From Lolium rigidum (Eukaryota; Streptophyta; Magnoliopsida; Poales; Poaceae), in NCBI RefSeq assembly GCF_022539505.1, contig NC_061514.1, positions 343,402,644 to 343,466,643 of the forward strand: a DNA stretch of 64,000 nucleotides, in the 5' to 3' direction. Positions within the stretch are counted from its first letter, which is position 1. Each line of letters begins with the position of its first letter. The notes under the pieces are model-generated. The model was not told the DNA's origin, made no database searches, and was given only the letters and a program-made list of their open reading frames with translations. Both the position numbers and the translations under genes were made by a program. This document shows, one piece after another, positions 22,130-32,687 of this stretch.

Positions 22130-23723
22130 TGATGGCGTGTATTTCACACGTTCGTTGGGCAACCCCAAGAGGAAGGTATGATGCGCACAGCAGCAAGTTT
22201 TCCCTCGAGAAAGAAACCAAGGTTTATCGAACCAGGAGGAGCCAAGAAGCACGTTGAAGGTTGATGGCGGCGGGATGTAGTGCGGCGCAACACCGGAGAT
22301 TCCGGCGCGAACGTGGAACCTCGCACAACACAACCAAAGTACTTTGCCCCAACGAAACGAGTGAGGTTGTCAATCTCACCGGCTTGCTGTAACAAAGGAT
22401 TAACCGTATTGTGTGGAAGATGATTGTTTGCAGAGAAAACGAGTAAAACAAGTATTGCGGCAGATTTGTATTTCAGTATTAAAGAATGGACCGGGGTCCA
22501 CAGTTCACTAGAGGTGTCTCTCCCATAAGATAAAGGCATGTTGGGTGAACAAATTACAGATCGGGCAATTGACAAATAGAGAGGGCATAACAATGCACAT
22601 ACATGACATGATAAGTATAGTGAGATTTAATTGGGCATTACGACAAAGTACATAGACCGCCATCCAATTGCATCTATGCCTAAAAATTCCACCTTCGGGT
22701 TATCATCCGAACCCCTCCGGTATTAAGTTGCTAAACAACAGACAATTGCATTAAGTATGGTGCGTAATGTAATCAACAACTACATCCTCGGACATAGCGC
22801 CAATGTTTTATCCCTAGTGGCAACAGCACAACACAACCTTAGAACTTTCGTCACTTGTCCCGGGTGTCAATGCAGGCATGAACCCACTATCGAGCATAAG
22901 TACTCCCTCTTGGAGTTAAAAGTAAAAACTTGGCCAGAGCCTCTACTAGAAACGGAGAGCATGCAAGATCATAAACAACACATATGTAATAACTTGATAA
23001 TTAACATGACATAGTATTCTCTATCCATCGGATCCCGACAAACACAACATATAGAATTACAGATAGATGATCTTGATCATGTTAGGCAGCTCACAAGATC
23101 CAACAATGAAGCACAATGAGGAGAAGACAACCATCTAGCTACTGCTATGGACCCATAGTCCAGGGGTGAACTACTCACTCATCACTCCGGAGGCGACCAT
23201 GGCGGTGTAGAGTCCTCCGGGAGATGATTCCCCTCTCAGGCAGGGTGCCGGAGGCGATCTCCGGATCCCCCGAGATGGGATCGGCGGCGGCGGCGTCTCG
23301 GTAAGGTTTTCCGTATCGTGGCTCTCGCATCGGGGGTTTCATCACGGAGACTTTTTATAGGCGGAAGGGCAGGTCAAGAGGCGGCACGGGGGCCCCACAC
23401 CACGGGGCCGCGCGGCCAGGGGGGCCGCGCCGCCCTATAGTGTGGCCCCTCCGTGGCCCCTCTTCGTCTCTCCTTCGGACTTCCGGAAGCTTCGTGAGAA
23501 AATAGGCCCCGGGCTTTGATTTCGTCCAATTCGAGAATATTTCGTTACTAGGATTTCGAAACCAAAAACAGCGGAAAACGAGCAGCTGGCACTTCGGCAT
23601 CTTGTTAATAGGTTAGTTCCAGAAAATGCACGAATATGACATAAAGTGTGCATAAAACATGTAGGTATCATCAATAATATGGCATAGAACATAAGAAATT
23701 ATCGATACGTCGGAGACGTATCA
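22130..23723 (-). repeat. Complete LTR of Gypsy copy 1 (1594 bp)
   Basis: Begins TGATACGTCTCCGACGTATC on the minus strand at 23723 and ends in a TCA at 22130 just before the primer site. It contains a GC-rich central block and matches the LTR at 29610-31205 along its length. Open frames inside it on either strand are not genes. Confidence 0.88.
23352..23359 (-). promoter_or_regulatory. TATA box in the copy 1 LTR
   Basis: TATAAAAA on the minus strand. The same position in the copy 2 LTR (about 30831-30838) and in the truncated LTR (about 24270) reads CTTAAA instead, so the core promoters of the copies differ. Confidence 0.5.
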
Positions 23724-24644
23724 TATCCCTAGTGGCAACAGCACATCCACAACCTTAGAACTTTCTGTCACTGTCCCAGATTTAATGGAGGCATGAACCC
23801 ACTATCGAGCATAAATACTCCCTCTTGGAGTTAAGAGCAAAAACTTGGCCTGAGCCTCTACTAATAACGGAGAGCATGCAAGATCATAAACAACACATAG
23901 GTAATAACTTGATAATTAACATAACATAGTATTCTCTATCCATCGGATCCCGACAAACACAACATATAGAATTACGAGATAGATGATCTTGATCATGTTA
24001 GGCAGCTCACAAGATCCGACAATGAAGCATAATGAGGATAAGACAACCATCTAGCTACTCGCTATGGACCCATAGTCCAGGGGTGAACTACTCACTCATC
24101 ACTCCGGAGGCGACCATGGCGGTGAAGAGTCCTCCGGGAGATGATTCCCCTCTCCGGCGAGGTGCCGGAGGTGATCTCCAGAATCCCCCGAGATGGGATT
24201 GGCGGCGGCGGCGTCTCGGTGAGGTTTTCCGTATCGTGGCTCTCGGTGCGGGGGTTTCGCGACGGAGGCTTTAAGTAGGCGGAAGGGCAGGTAAGAGGCG
24301 GCACGAGGGGCCCACACCACGGGCCGGCGCGGCCGGGGCCTGGGCCGCGCCGCCTGGTGTGTCGCCACCTCGTGGCCCCACTTCGACTCTCCTCGGTCTT
24401 CCGGAAGCTTCGTGGCAAAATAGGACCACGGGCGTTGATTTCGTCCAATTCCGAGAATATTTCTTTACTAGGATTTACGAAACCAAAAACAGCGAAAAAC
24501 AGAGAACTGGCTCTTCGGCATCTCGTTAATAGGTTAGTGCCGGAAAATGCATAAATACGACATATAATGTGTATAAAACATGTAGATATCATCAATAATG
24601 TAGCATGGAACATAAGAAATTATCGATACGTCGGAGACGTATCA
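23724..24644 (-). repeat. Truncated LTR (921 bp) abutting the copy 1 LTR
   Basis: Starts TGATACGTC at 24644 (minus) and matches 30285-31205 of the copy 2 LTR. It stops at the point equivalent to 30285, where the next base (23723) is the first base of the complete copy 1 LTR. It is the 3' LTR of copy 2 cut short. Confidence 0.88.
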
Positions 24645-27238
24645 GCATCCCCAAGCTTAGTTACGCTCGTCCCGAGCGGGTAAACGATAACAAAGATAAT
24701 TTACGGAGTGACATGCCATCATAACCTTGATCATACTATTGTAAGCATATGTAATGAATGCAGCGATCAAAACAATGGTAATGACATGAGTAAACAAATG
24801 AATCATAAAGCAAAGACTTTTCATGAATAGTACTTCAAGACAAGCATCAATAAGTCTTGCATAAGAGTTAACTCATAAAGCAATAAATCAAAGTAAAGGT
24901 ATTGAAGCAACACAAAGGAAGATTAAGTTTCAGCGGTTGCTTTCAACTTGTAACATGTATATCTCATGGATAAATGTCAACATAGAGTAATATAACAAGT
25001 GCAATATGCAAGTATGTAGGAATCAATGCACGAGTTCACACAAGTGTTTGCTTCTTGAGGTGGAGAGAAATAGGTGAAGCTGACTCAACATAAAAGTAAA
25101 AGAAAGGTCCTTCAAAGAGGAAAGCATCGATTGCTATATTTGTGCTAGAGCTTTTATTTTGAAAACATGAAACAATTTTGTCAACGGTAGTAATAAAGCA
25201 TATGAGTTATGTAAATTATATCTTACAAGTTGCAAGCCTCATGCATAGTATACTAATAGTGCCCGCACCTTGTCCTAATTAGCTTGGACTACCGGATCAT
25301 CGCAATACACATGTTTTAACCAAGTGTCACAAAGGGGTACCTCCATGCCGCACGTACAAAGGTCTAAGGAGAAAGCTCGCATTTTGGATTTCTCGCTTTT
25401 GATTATTCTCAACTTAGACATCCATACCGGGACAACATGGACAACAGATAATGGACTCCTCTTTAATGCATAAGCATGTGGCAACAATTAGTGTTCTCAT
25501 ATGAGATTGAGGATATATGTCCAAAACTGAAACTTCCAGCATGATTCATGGCTTTAGTTAGCGGCCCAATGTTCTTCTCTAACAATATGTATGTTCTAAC
25601 CATTAAAGTGGTAGATCTCTCTTACTTCAGACAAGACGGACATGCATAGCAACTCACATGATATTCAACAAAGAGTTGATGGCGTCCCCAGGAACATGGT
25701 TATCGCACAACAAGCAACTTAATAAGAGATAAAGTGCATAAGTACATATTCAATACCACAATAGTTTTTAGGCTATTTTGTCCCATGAGCTATATATTGC
25801 AAAGGCGAATGATGGAAATTTAAAGGTAGCACTCAAGCAATTTACTTTGGAATGGCGGAGAAATACCATGTAGTAGGTAGGTATGGTGGACACAAATGGC
25901 ATAGTGGTTGGCTCAAGGATTTTGGATGCATGAGAAGTATTCCCTCTCGATACAAGGTTTAGGCTAGCAAGGTTATTTGAAACAAACACAAGGATGAACC
26001 GGTGCAGCAAAACTCACATAAAAGACATATTGTAAACATTATAAGACTCTACACCGTCTTCCTTGTTGTTCAAAACTCAATACTAGAAATTATCTAGACT
26101 TCAGAGAGACCAAATATGCAAACCAAATTTTAGCAAGCTCTATGTGTTTCTTCATTAATGGGTGCAAAGTATATGATGCAAGAGCTTAAACATGAGCACA
26201 ATAATTGCCAAGTATCACATTATCCAAGACATTTTAGAATTACTACATGTAGCATTTCCCGATTCCAACCATATACCAATTTAACGAAGAATATTCAACC
26301 TTCGCCATGAATACTATGAGTAAAGCCTAAGGACATATTTTTCCATATGCAACAGCGGAGCATGTCTCTCTCCCACACAATGAATGCTAGGATCCATTTT
26401 ATTCAAACAAAAACAAAAACAAAAACAAACCGACGCTCCAAGCAAAGTACATAAGATGTGATGGAATAAAAATATAGTTTCGGGGGAGGAACCCGATAAT
26501 GTTGTCGATGAAGAAGGGGATGCCTTGGGCATCCCCAAGCTTAGACGCTTGAGTCTTCTCAGAATATGCAGGGGTGAACCACGGGGCATCCCCAAGCTTA
26601 GAGCTTTCACTCTCCTTGATCATATTGTATCATACTCCTCTCTTGATCCTTGAAAACTTCCTTCACACCAAACTCGAAACAACTCATTAGAGGGTTAGTG
26701 GACAATAAAAATTAACATGTTCAGAGGTGACATAATCATTCTTAACACTTCTGAACATTGCATAAAGCTACTGGACATTAATGGATCAAAGAAATTCATC
26801 CAACATAGCAAAAGAGGCAATGCGAAATAAAAGGCAGAATCTGTCAAAACAGAACAGTCCGTAAAGATGGATTTTATTGAGGCACCATACTTGCTCAAAT
26901 GAAAATGCCCAAATTGAATGAAAGTTGCGTACATATCTGAGGATCACGCACGTAAATTGGCTTAATTTTCTGAGCTACCTACTGGGGAGGCAGGTCGAAA
27001 TTCGTGACAGACAAAGAAATGCAGCAACTGCGCGAGTAATCCAAATCTAGTATGAACCTTACTATCAAAGACTTTACTTGGCACAACAAAGCACAAAACT
27101 AAGATAAGGAGAGGTTGCTACAGTAGTAAACAACTTCCAAGACTCAAATATAAAACAAAAATATTGTAGTAAAAACATGGGTTGTCTCCCATAAGCGCTT
27201 TTCTTTAACGCCTTTCAGCTAGGCGCAGAAAGTGTAAA
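24645..27238 (-). other. Non-coding 3' internal region of Gypsy copy 2
   Basis: About 2.6 kb between the gag stop and the 3' LTR without a supportable reading frame. The purine-rich motif CTAAGCTTGGGGATGC lies directly against the LTR (24645-24660) and recurs at 26527-26544 and 26584-26601. These extra copies resemble duplicated polypurine tracts. Confidence 0.7.
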
Positions 27239-29356
27239 TCAAGTGTTATCAAGAGATGAAGCATCAACATCATAATTTGCTCTAATAATAGATTCATAAG
27301 GTAACTTCATTCTTTTTCTAGGGAAGTGTTCCATACCTTTCTTGAGAGGAAATTGATATTTAATATTACCTTCCTTCATATCAATAGTAGCACCAACGGT
27401 TCGAAGAAAAGGTCTTCCCAATATAATGGGGCAAGATGCATTGCATTCAATATCCAAGACAACAAAATCAACGGGGACAAGGTTATTGTTAACCATAATA
27501 TGAACATTATCAACTCTCCCCAAAGGTTTCTTTTTAGCATTATCAGCGAGATTAACATCCAAATAACAATTTTTCAATGGTGGCAAGTCAAGCATATCAT
27601 AGACTTTCTTAGGCATAACAGAAATACTTGCACCAAGATCACATAAAGAATTACAATCCAAATCATTGACCCTCATTTTAATGATGGGCTCCCAACCATC
27701 TTCTAACTTCCTAGGAATAGAGGTTTCAAGTTTTAGTTTCTCTTCTCTAGCTTTTATGAGAGCATTTGTAATATGTTTTGTAAAGGCCAAATTTATAGCA
27801 CTAGCATTAGGACTCTTAGCAAGTTTTTGTAAGAACTTTAAAACTTCAGAGATGTGACAATCATCAAAATCTAAATCATTATGAGCTACAGCAATGGGAT
27901 CATTGTCCCGAAGGTTGGAAAAAATTTCAGCAGTTTTATCACAAGCAATTTCAGCAGTTTTAGCAATTTCAGGCAGTTTTGTACGCTTTGCACTAGGAGC
28001 AGAAACATTGCCAACACCAATTATTTTACCATTGATAGTAGGAGGTGCAGCGACATGTGAGGAATCAACATTACTTGTGGTGGTAATAGTCCAAACTTTA
28101 GCTACATTATTCTCTTTAGCTAGTTTTTCATTTTCTTCTCTATCCCACCTAGCACGCAATTCAGCCATTAATCTTATATTCTCATTAATTCTAACTTGGA
28201 TGGCATTTGCTGTAGTAGTAATCTTATTATCAATATCCTTATTAGGCATAACTTTCAATTTTAAAAGATCAACATCGGAGGCAAGTCTATCAACTCTAGA
28301 AGCAAGAATATCAATTTTATCAAGCTTTTCCTCAACGGATTTGTTAAAAACGGTTTGTGTACTAATAAATTCTTTAAGCATGGCTTCAAGTCCAGGGGGT
28401 GTGTTCCTATTATTGTTGTAAGAATTCCCATAAGAATTAGCATAACCGTTACCATTATTATAAGGATATGGCCTATAGTTATTACTAGAATTGTTCCAAT
28501 AAGCATTGTTGTCGAAATTATTATTTTTAATGAAGTTTACATCAACATGTTCTTCTTGGGCAACCAATGAAACTAACGGAACATTATTAGGATCAACATT
28601 AGTCCTACCATTCACAAGCATAGACATAATAGCATCAATCTTATCACTCAAGGAAGAGGTTTCTTCGACAGAATTTACCTTCTTACCTTGTGGAGCTCTT
28701 TCCGTGTGCCATTCAGAGTAATTAATCATCATATTATCAAGAAGCTTTGTTGCCGCCCCCAAAGTGATGGACATAAAGGTACCTCCAGCAGCTGAATCCA
28801 ATAAGTTCCGCGAAGAAAAGTTCAGTCCTGCATAAAAGGTTTGGATGATCATCCAAGTAGTCAGTCCATGGGTTGGGCAATTTTTAACCAAAGATTTCAT
28901 TCTTTCCCAAGCTTGTGCAACATGCTCATTATCCAATTGTTTAAAATTCATTATGCTACTCCTCAAAGATATAATTTTAGCAGGGGGATAATATCTACCA
29001 ATAAAAGCATCCTTGCATTTAGTCCATGAATCAATACTATTCTTAGGCAGAGATAGCAACCAATCTTTAGCTCTTCCTCTTAATGAGAAAGGAAACAATT
29101 TTAATTTTATAATGTCACCATCTACATCTTTATACTTTTGCATTTCACACAATTCAACAAATTTATTGAGATGGGTAGCAGCATCATCAGAACTAACACC
29201 AGAAAATTGCTCTCTCATAACAAGATTCGATAAAGCGAGGTTTAATTTCAAAGAATTCTGCTTGTAGTAGCGAGGTGGAGCAATAGGTGTGCATAAGAAA
29301 TCATTATTATTTGTGGTTGTGAAGTCACACAACTTAGTATTTTCAGGAGTGGCCAT
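27239..29356 (-). CDS. Gag plus aspartic-protease-like polyprotein of Gypsy copy 2
   Basis: 705 codons, by eye roughly nine in ten residues identical to copy 1. Same gag core, Asn/Tyr-rich stretch and CDLGASISVMP protease motif. Near the N-terminus (around residues 28-42) about fifteen residues differ completely because three one-base insertions relative to copy 1 (near 29236, 29264 and 29271) shift the frame and then restore it. Two of the three have the form CAG to CGAG, which raises the possibility of sequencing error. Non-autonomous for lack of pol. Confidence 0.87.
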   Translation of the reverse strand: MATPENTKLCDFTTTNNNDFLCTPIAPPRYYKQNSLKLNLALSNLVMREQFSGVSSDDAATHLNKFVELCEMQKYKDVDGDIIKLKLFPFSLRGRAKDWLLSLPKNSIDSWTKCKDAFIGRYYPPAKIISLRSSIMNFKQLDNEHVAQAWERMKSLVKNCPTHGLTTWMIIQTFYAGLNFSSRNLLDSAAGGTFMSITLGAATKLLDNMMINYSEWHTERAPQGKKVNSVEETSSLSDKIDAIMSMLVNGRTNVDPNNVPLVSLVAQEEHVDVNFIKNNNFDNNAYWNNSSNNYRPYPYNNGNGYANSYGNSYNNNRNTPPGLEAMLKEFISTQTVFNKSVEEKLDKIDILASRVDRLASDVDLLKLKVMPNKDIDNKITTTANAIQVRINENIRLMAELRARWDREENEKLAKENNVAKVWTITTTSNVDSSHVAAPPTINGKIIGVGNVSAPSAKRTKLPEIAKTAEIACDKTAEIFSNLRDNDPIAVAHNDLDFDDCHISEVLKFLQKLAKSPNASAINLAFTKHITNALIKAREEKLKLETSIPRKLEDGWEPIIKMRVNDLDCNSLCDLGASISVMPKKVYDMLDLPPLKNCYLDVNLADNAKKKPLGRVDNVHIMVNNNLVPVDFVVLDIECNASCPIILGRPFLRTVGATIDMKEGNIKYQFPLKKGMEHFPRKRMKLPYESIIRANYDVDASSLDNT

Positions 29357-29580
29357 TTTAACAGTAGTAAATAAAGCAAACTAGATAAAATAAATGCAAG
29401 TAACTAATTTTTTTGTGTTTTTGATATAGAGTGCAAGACAGTAAATAAAGTAAAGCTAGCAACTAATTTTTTTGTGTTTTGATATAATGCAGCAAACAAA
29501 TAAGTAAATAAAATAAAGCAAGACAAAAACAAAGTAAAGAGATTGGATTGTGGAGACTCCCCTTGCAGCGTGTCTTGATC

Positions 29581-29598
29581 TCCCCGGCAACGGCGCCA
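29581..29598 (-). other. Primer-binding site, tRNA-Asp type, copy 2
   Basis: Minus strand TGGCGCCGTTGCCGGGGA, 11 bases beyond the LTR end. It is complementary to the 3' end of plant tRNA-Asp including the CCA, as in Athila-type elements. Confidence 0.88.
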
Positions 29599-29609
29599 GA
29601 AATTTAGCT

Positions 29610-31205
29610 TGATGCGTGCAGTTGACACACGTCCGTTGGGAACCCCAAGAGGAAGGTGTGATGCAGACAGTAGCAAGTTTTCCCTCAGAAAGAAACCAAG
29701 GTTTATCGAACCGGGAGGAGCCAAGAAGCACGTTGAAGGTTGATGGTGGCGAAATGTAATGCGGCGCAACACCAGGGATTCCGGCGCCAACGTGGAACTC
29801 GCACAACACAACCAAAGTACTTTGCCCCAACGAAACGAGTGAGGTTGTCAATCTCACCGGCTTGCTCGTAACAAAGGATTAACCGTATTGTGTGGAAGAT
29901 GATTGTTTGCGAGAAAACAGTAAAGAACAATTGCGATGGATTGTATGCGATGTAAAGAATAGGACCGGGGTCCACAGTTCACTAGAGGTGTCTCTCCCAT
30001 AAGATAAAAGCATGTTGGGTGAACAAATTACAGTCCGGCAATTGACAAATAGAGAGGGCATAACAATGCACATACATGACATGATAAATATAGTGAGATT
30101 TAATTGGGCATTACGACAAAGTACATAGACCGCTATCCAGCATGCATCTATGCCTAAAAGTCCACCTTCGAGGTTATCATCCGAACCCCTTCCGGTATTA
30201 AGTTGCAAAACAACGAGACAATTGCATTAAGTATGGTGCGTAATGTAATCAATAACTACATCCTTACACATAGCATCAATGTTTTATCCCTAGTGGCAAC
30301 GAGCACATCCACAACCTTAGAACTTTCAGTCACATCGTCCCAGATTTAATGGAGGCATGAACCCACTATCGAGCATAAATACTCCCTCTTGGAGTTAAGA
30401 GCAAAAACTTGGCCAGAGCCTCTACTAATAACGGAGAGCATGCAAGATCATAAACAACACATAGGTAATAACTTGATAATTAACATAACATAGTATTCTA
30501 TATCCATCGGATCCCGACAAACACAACATATAGAATTACAGATAGATGATCTTGATCATGTTAGGCAGCTCACATGATCCGACAATGAAGCATAATAAGG
30601 AGAAGACAACCATCTAGCTACTGCTATGGACCCATAGTCCAGGGGTGAACTACTCACTCATCACTCCGGAGGCGACCATGGCGGTGAAGAGTCCTCCGGG
30701 AGATGATTCCCCTCTCCGGCAGGGTGCCGGAGGTGATCTCCAGAATCCCCCGAGATGGGATTGGCGGCGGCGGCGTCTCGATAGGGTTTTCCGTATCGTG
30801 GTTCTCGGTGCTGGGGGTTTCGCGACGGAGGCTTTAAGTAGGCGGAAGGGCGGGTAAAGAGGCGGCACGAGGGGCCCACACCACGAGCCGGCGCGGCCGG
30901 GGCCGGGCCGCGCCGCCTGGTGTGTCGCCACCTCGTGGCCCCACTTCGACTCTCCTCGGTCTTACGGAAGCTTCGTGGCAAAATAGGACCCCGGGCGTTG
31001 ATTTCGTCCAATTCGAGAATATTTCTTTACTAGGATTTACGAAACCAAAAACAACAGAACGAAGCAAGCGGCTCTTCGGCATCTCGTTAATAGGTTAGTG
31101 CCGGAAAATGCATAAATACGACATATAATGTGTATAAAACATGTAGATATCATCAATAATGTAGCGCGGAACGTAAGAAATTATCGATACGTCGGAGACG
31201 TATCA
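29610..31205 (-). repeat. Complete LTR of Gypsy copy 2 (1596 bp)
   Basis: Starts TGATACGTC at 31205 (minus) and ends in a TCA at 29610. It serves as the reference for the other two LTR copies in the window. Confidence 0.9.
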
Positions 31206-31589
31206 GAGAGCCGATGAGGCAGAGGAGGAGGATGAGTCCATGGTAGAAGAGGGCTTTTCGATGGCTAGTACTGAGCAAGAGGATGAAGAGGCGAACTGCT
31301 CGGCGCGGTTAAATAAAAGGGGATATAGTGGAGATTTAATGTTGTGGCGGTTTCCGAGGACATGGTGCCAAATCTGTCAAATCGTGCAGAGAAGTTGAGA
31401 AGGCAAGGCATCATGATGAAGGATACTGCGACGGTTCTGCTCTGCCACGACATGACCTTACGAAGGAAAAACAGAGTGGTTTTGAAATTATCATTGCCAA
31501 AACCAGGGGGGCATGTGTTACCACCGGAATTTAGCCAGAGCAGGAGGTGGGCCGTGACCGAAGATGGGCTCAGAAGACATGTATATTGA
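31206..31589. other. Unclassified flank of the Gypsy pair
   Basis: An acidic-looking open stretch (repeated GAGGAGGAGGATGAG codons near 31220-31300) is followed by a short plus frame without a domain. It could be the 3' end of another retrotransposon, but I cannot support an assignment. Confidence 0.3.
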
Positions 31590-31850
31590 AGTGTCTCTGA
31601 ACTGGCCTTGTGCGAGAAATTGGGCTAGATTGCCCGTGTATCTGTAAATTATAGTAGGTTACGTGTCGGTTAGAATTAAGAGATAGAGTTTAGCTCGTAC
31701 ACGGTTGGGTTTATTCCCAAGTTAGAAAGTCTACGGACTATAAATATGTATCTAGGGTTATTGAGAAAGGAGGACGATCACGTTCACAACCAATCAATCT
31801 AGGCGCATCGCCACCCCTTGTTTCGAGGTTTCTCCCGGGTAAGCAACATG

Positions 31851-31881
31851 CTGCCTAGATCGCATCTTGCGATCTAGGCAG
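31851..31881 (+). other. Perfect hairpin 1 (14-bp stem, 3-nt loop)
   Basis: CTGCCTAGATCGCA, loop TCT, then its exact reverse complement. Confidence 0.9.
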
Positions 31882-31900
31882 TATCAGTTTATTCGTTGTT

Positions 31901-31942
31901 GGTGTTGCTCGTACTGAAGCCTTTTTGATGGCGAGCAACACC
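31901..31942 (+). other. Perfect hairpin 2 (11-bp stem, 20-nt loop)
   Basis: GGTGTTGCTCG at 31901-31911 pairs with CGAGCAACACC at 31932-31942. Confidence 0.85.
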
Positions 31943-32019
31943 CTTATCTTAGGCGTTTTGGGGCTGACGTCGATGCTTTCATGATGCACTTATTTAGCTA
32001 CGCTGCCCCTCGATACCTA

Positions 32020-32054
32020 GCTGCCCTTACACCTATTTTAGGTGTAAGGGCAGC
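32020..32054 (+). other. Perfect hairpin 3 (15-bp stem, 5-nt loop)
   Basis: GCTGCCCTTACACCT, loop ATTTT, then its exact reverse complement. Confidence 0.9.
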
Positions 32055-32407
32055 ATCTTGCTTGTTCTTTATTTAGTAGATCTAATCCATTATAGTTGTT
32101 CCTTGTTCTTCTAGGATTGGTTTGATATCCGTATGGTTAGGCCTTATAAACGGGTTGAACGATCCGGTAGTGCGTAAGGTGTGGTTTATTAAGCCCTAGA
32201 GGGATTGTTCCGGGGATCAACTTCATGTTGGTTTTTAGGCCTCTTTAGGGCTGGTTTTCCATCATCTTACGTATTTGCTAGGCTCAACTACGCGTAGGAT
32301 GTTCCGGTTATACGGTGAAAACCCTAGACTATCGTAGATTAGTTTAGCTTGATATTGATTAAGCATGATCCCCATGTCATTATAAATCTAACGTGAACCA
32401 TGGGGCA

Positions 32408-32426
32408 ATCGGCTCTTTGAGCCGAT
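32408..32426 (+). other. Hairpin 4 (8-bp stem, 3-nt loop)
   Basis: ATCGGCTC, loop TTT, GAGCCGAT. A further GAGCCGATC follows at about 32442. Confidence 0.8.
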
Positions 32427-32687
32427 CCACGAAACAACTTAAGAGCCGATCGGGGCTCGTATTTAATGTTTACGTGTTTGCCATGCAGGAAACTAGTCGA
32501 AGCAATCCATCACCTTCACGACCGGGTATAGGTCAGGTGGCACGCCCTCGTAAGCACCAGAACGTGTACCAGAAGGCATTGCGGGCCGTCGCCCGAGGGA
32601 CCAGGGTCCACCGCAGTCCTGGGAGCCTCCCGGCTCTACGGTGTTGCCCGTCGCTACTCGCCGGTGGGTTTCTGACAGCAACACATG

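Larger units (their letters stand above)
19439..23723 (-). mobile_element. Athila-lineage (Sabrina-like) Gypsy element, copy 1, 3' end lost in the gap
   Basis: Minus-strand order: complete 5' LTR (23723 to 22130), degraded primer site, gag/protease frame (21877 to 19763), then non-coding sequence until the gap. The stretch beginning at 19439 matches copy 2 from about 26914. Compared with copy 2, about 2.3 kb of internal sequence plus the 3' LTR are missing and presumably fall in the gap. No reverse transcriptase or integrase is present. The family name is from memory of the LTR start (TGATACGTC) and is tentative; the lineage rests on the gag/protease type and the tRNA-Asp primer site. Confidence 0.85.
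23724..31205 (-). mobile_element. Athila-lineage (Sabrina-like) Gypsy element, copy 2
   Basis: Minus-strand order: 5' LTR (31205 to 29610), tRNA-Asp primer site, leader, gag/protease frame (29356 to 27239), about 2.6 kb of non-coding sequence, a polypurine-like tract, then a 3' LTR truncated to 921 bp. Total about 7.5 kb. It encodes only gag and protease and is non-autonomous. The five bases outside the 5' LTR are GAGAG; a matching copy cannot be sought at the other end because that LTR is cut. Confidence 0.87.
31590..32687 (+). repeat. LTR-like segment of another retrotransposon, rich in hairpins
   Basis: Starts TGTCTCTGAACTGG. It has a possible TATA element (TATAAATATG, about 31739) and ends near GACAGCAACAC, where comparable grass LTRs meet their leader. 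Four hairpins lie inside. The expected primer site and coding region do not follow because the LINE begins there. No second LTR is in the window, so the boundaries are approximate. Confidence 0.5.

Noticed and set aside
24092..24613. 173-codon minus frame in the LTR
   Set aside because: Lies wholly inside LTR sequence; corresponding frames in the other LTR copies are not conserved.
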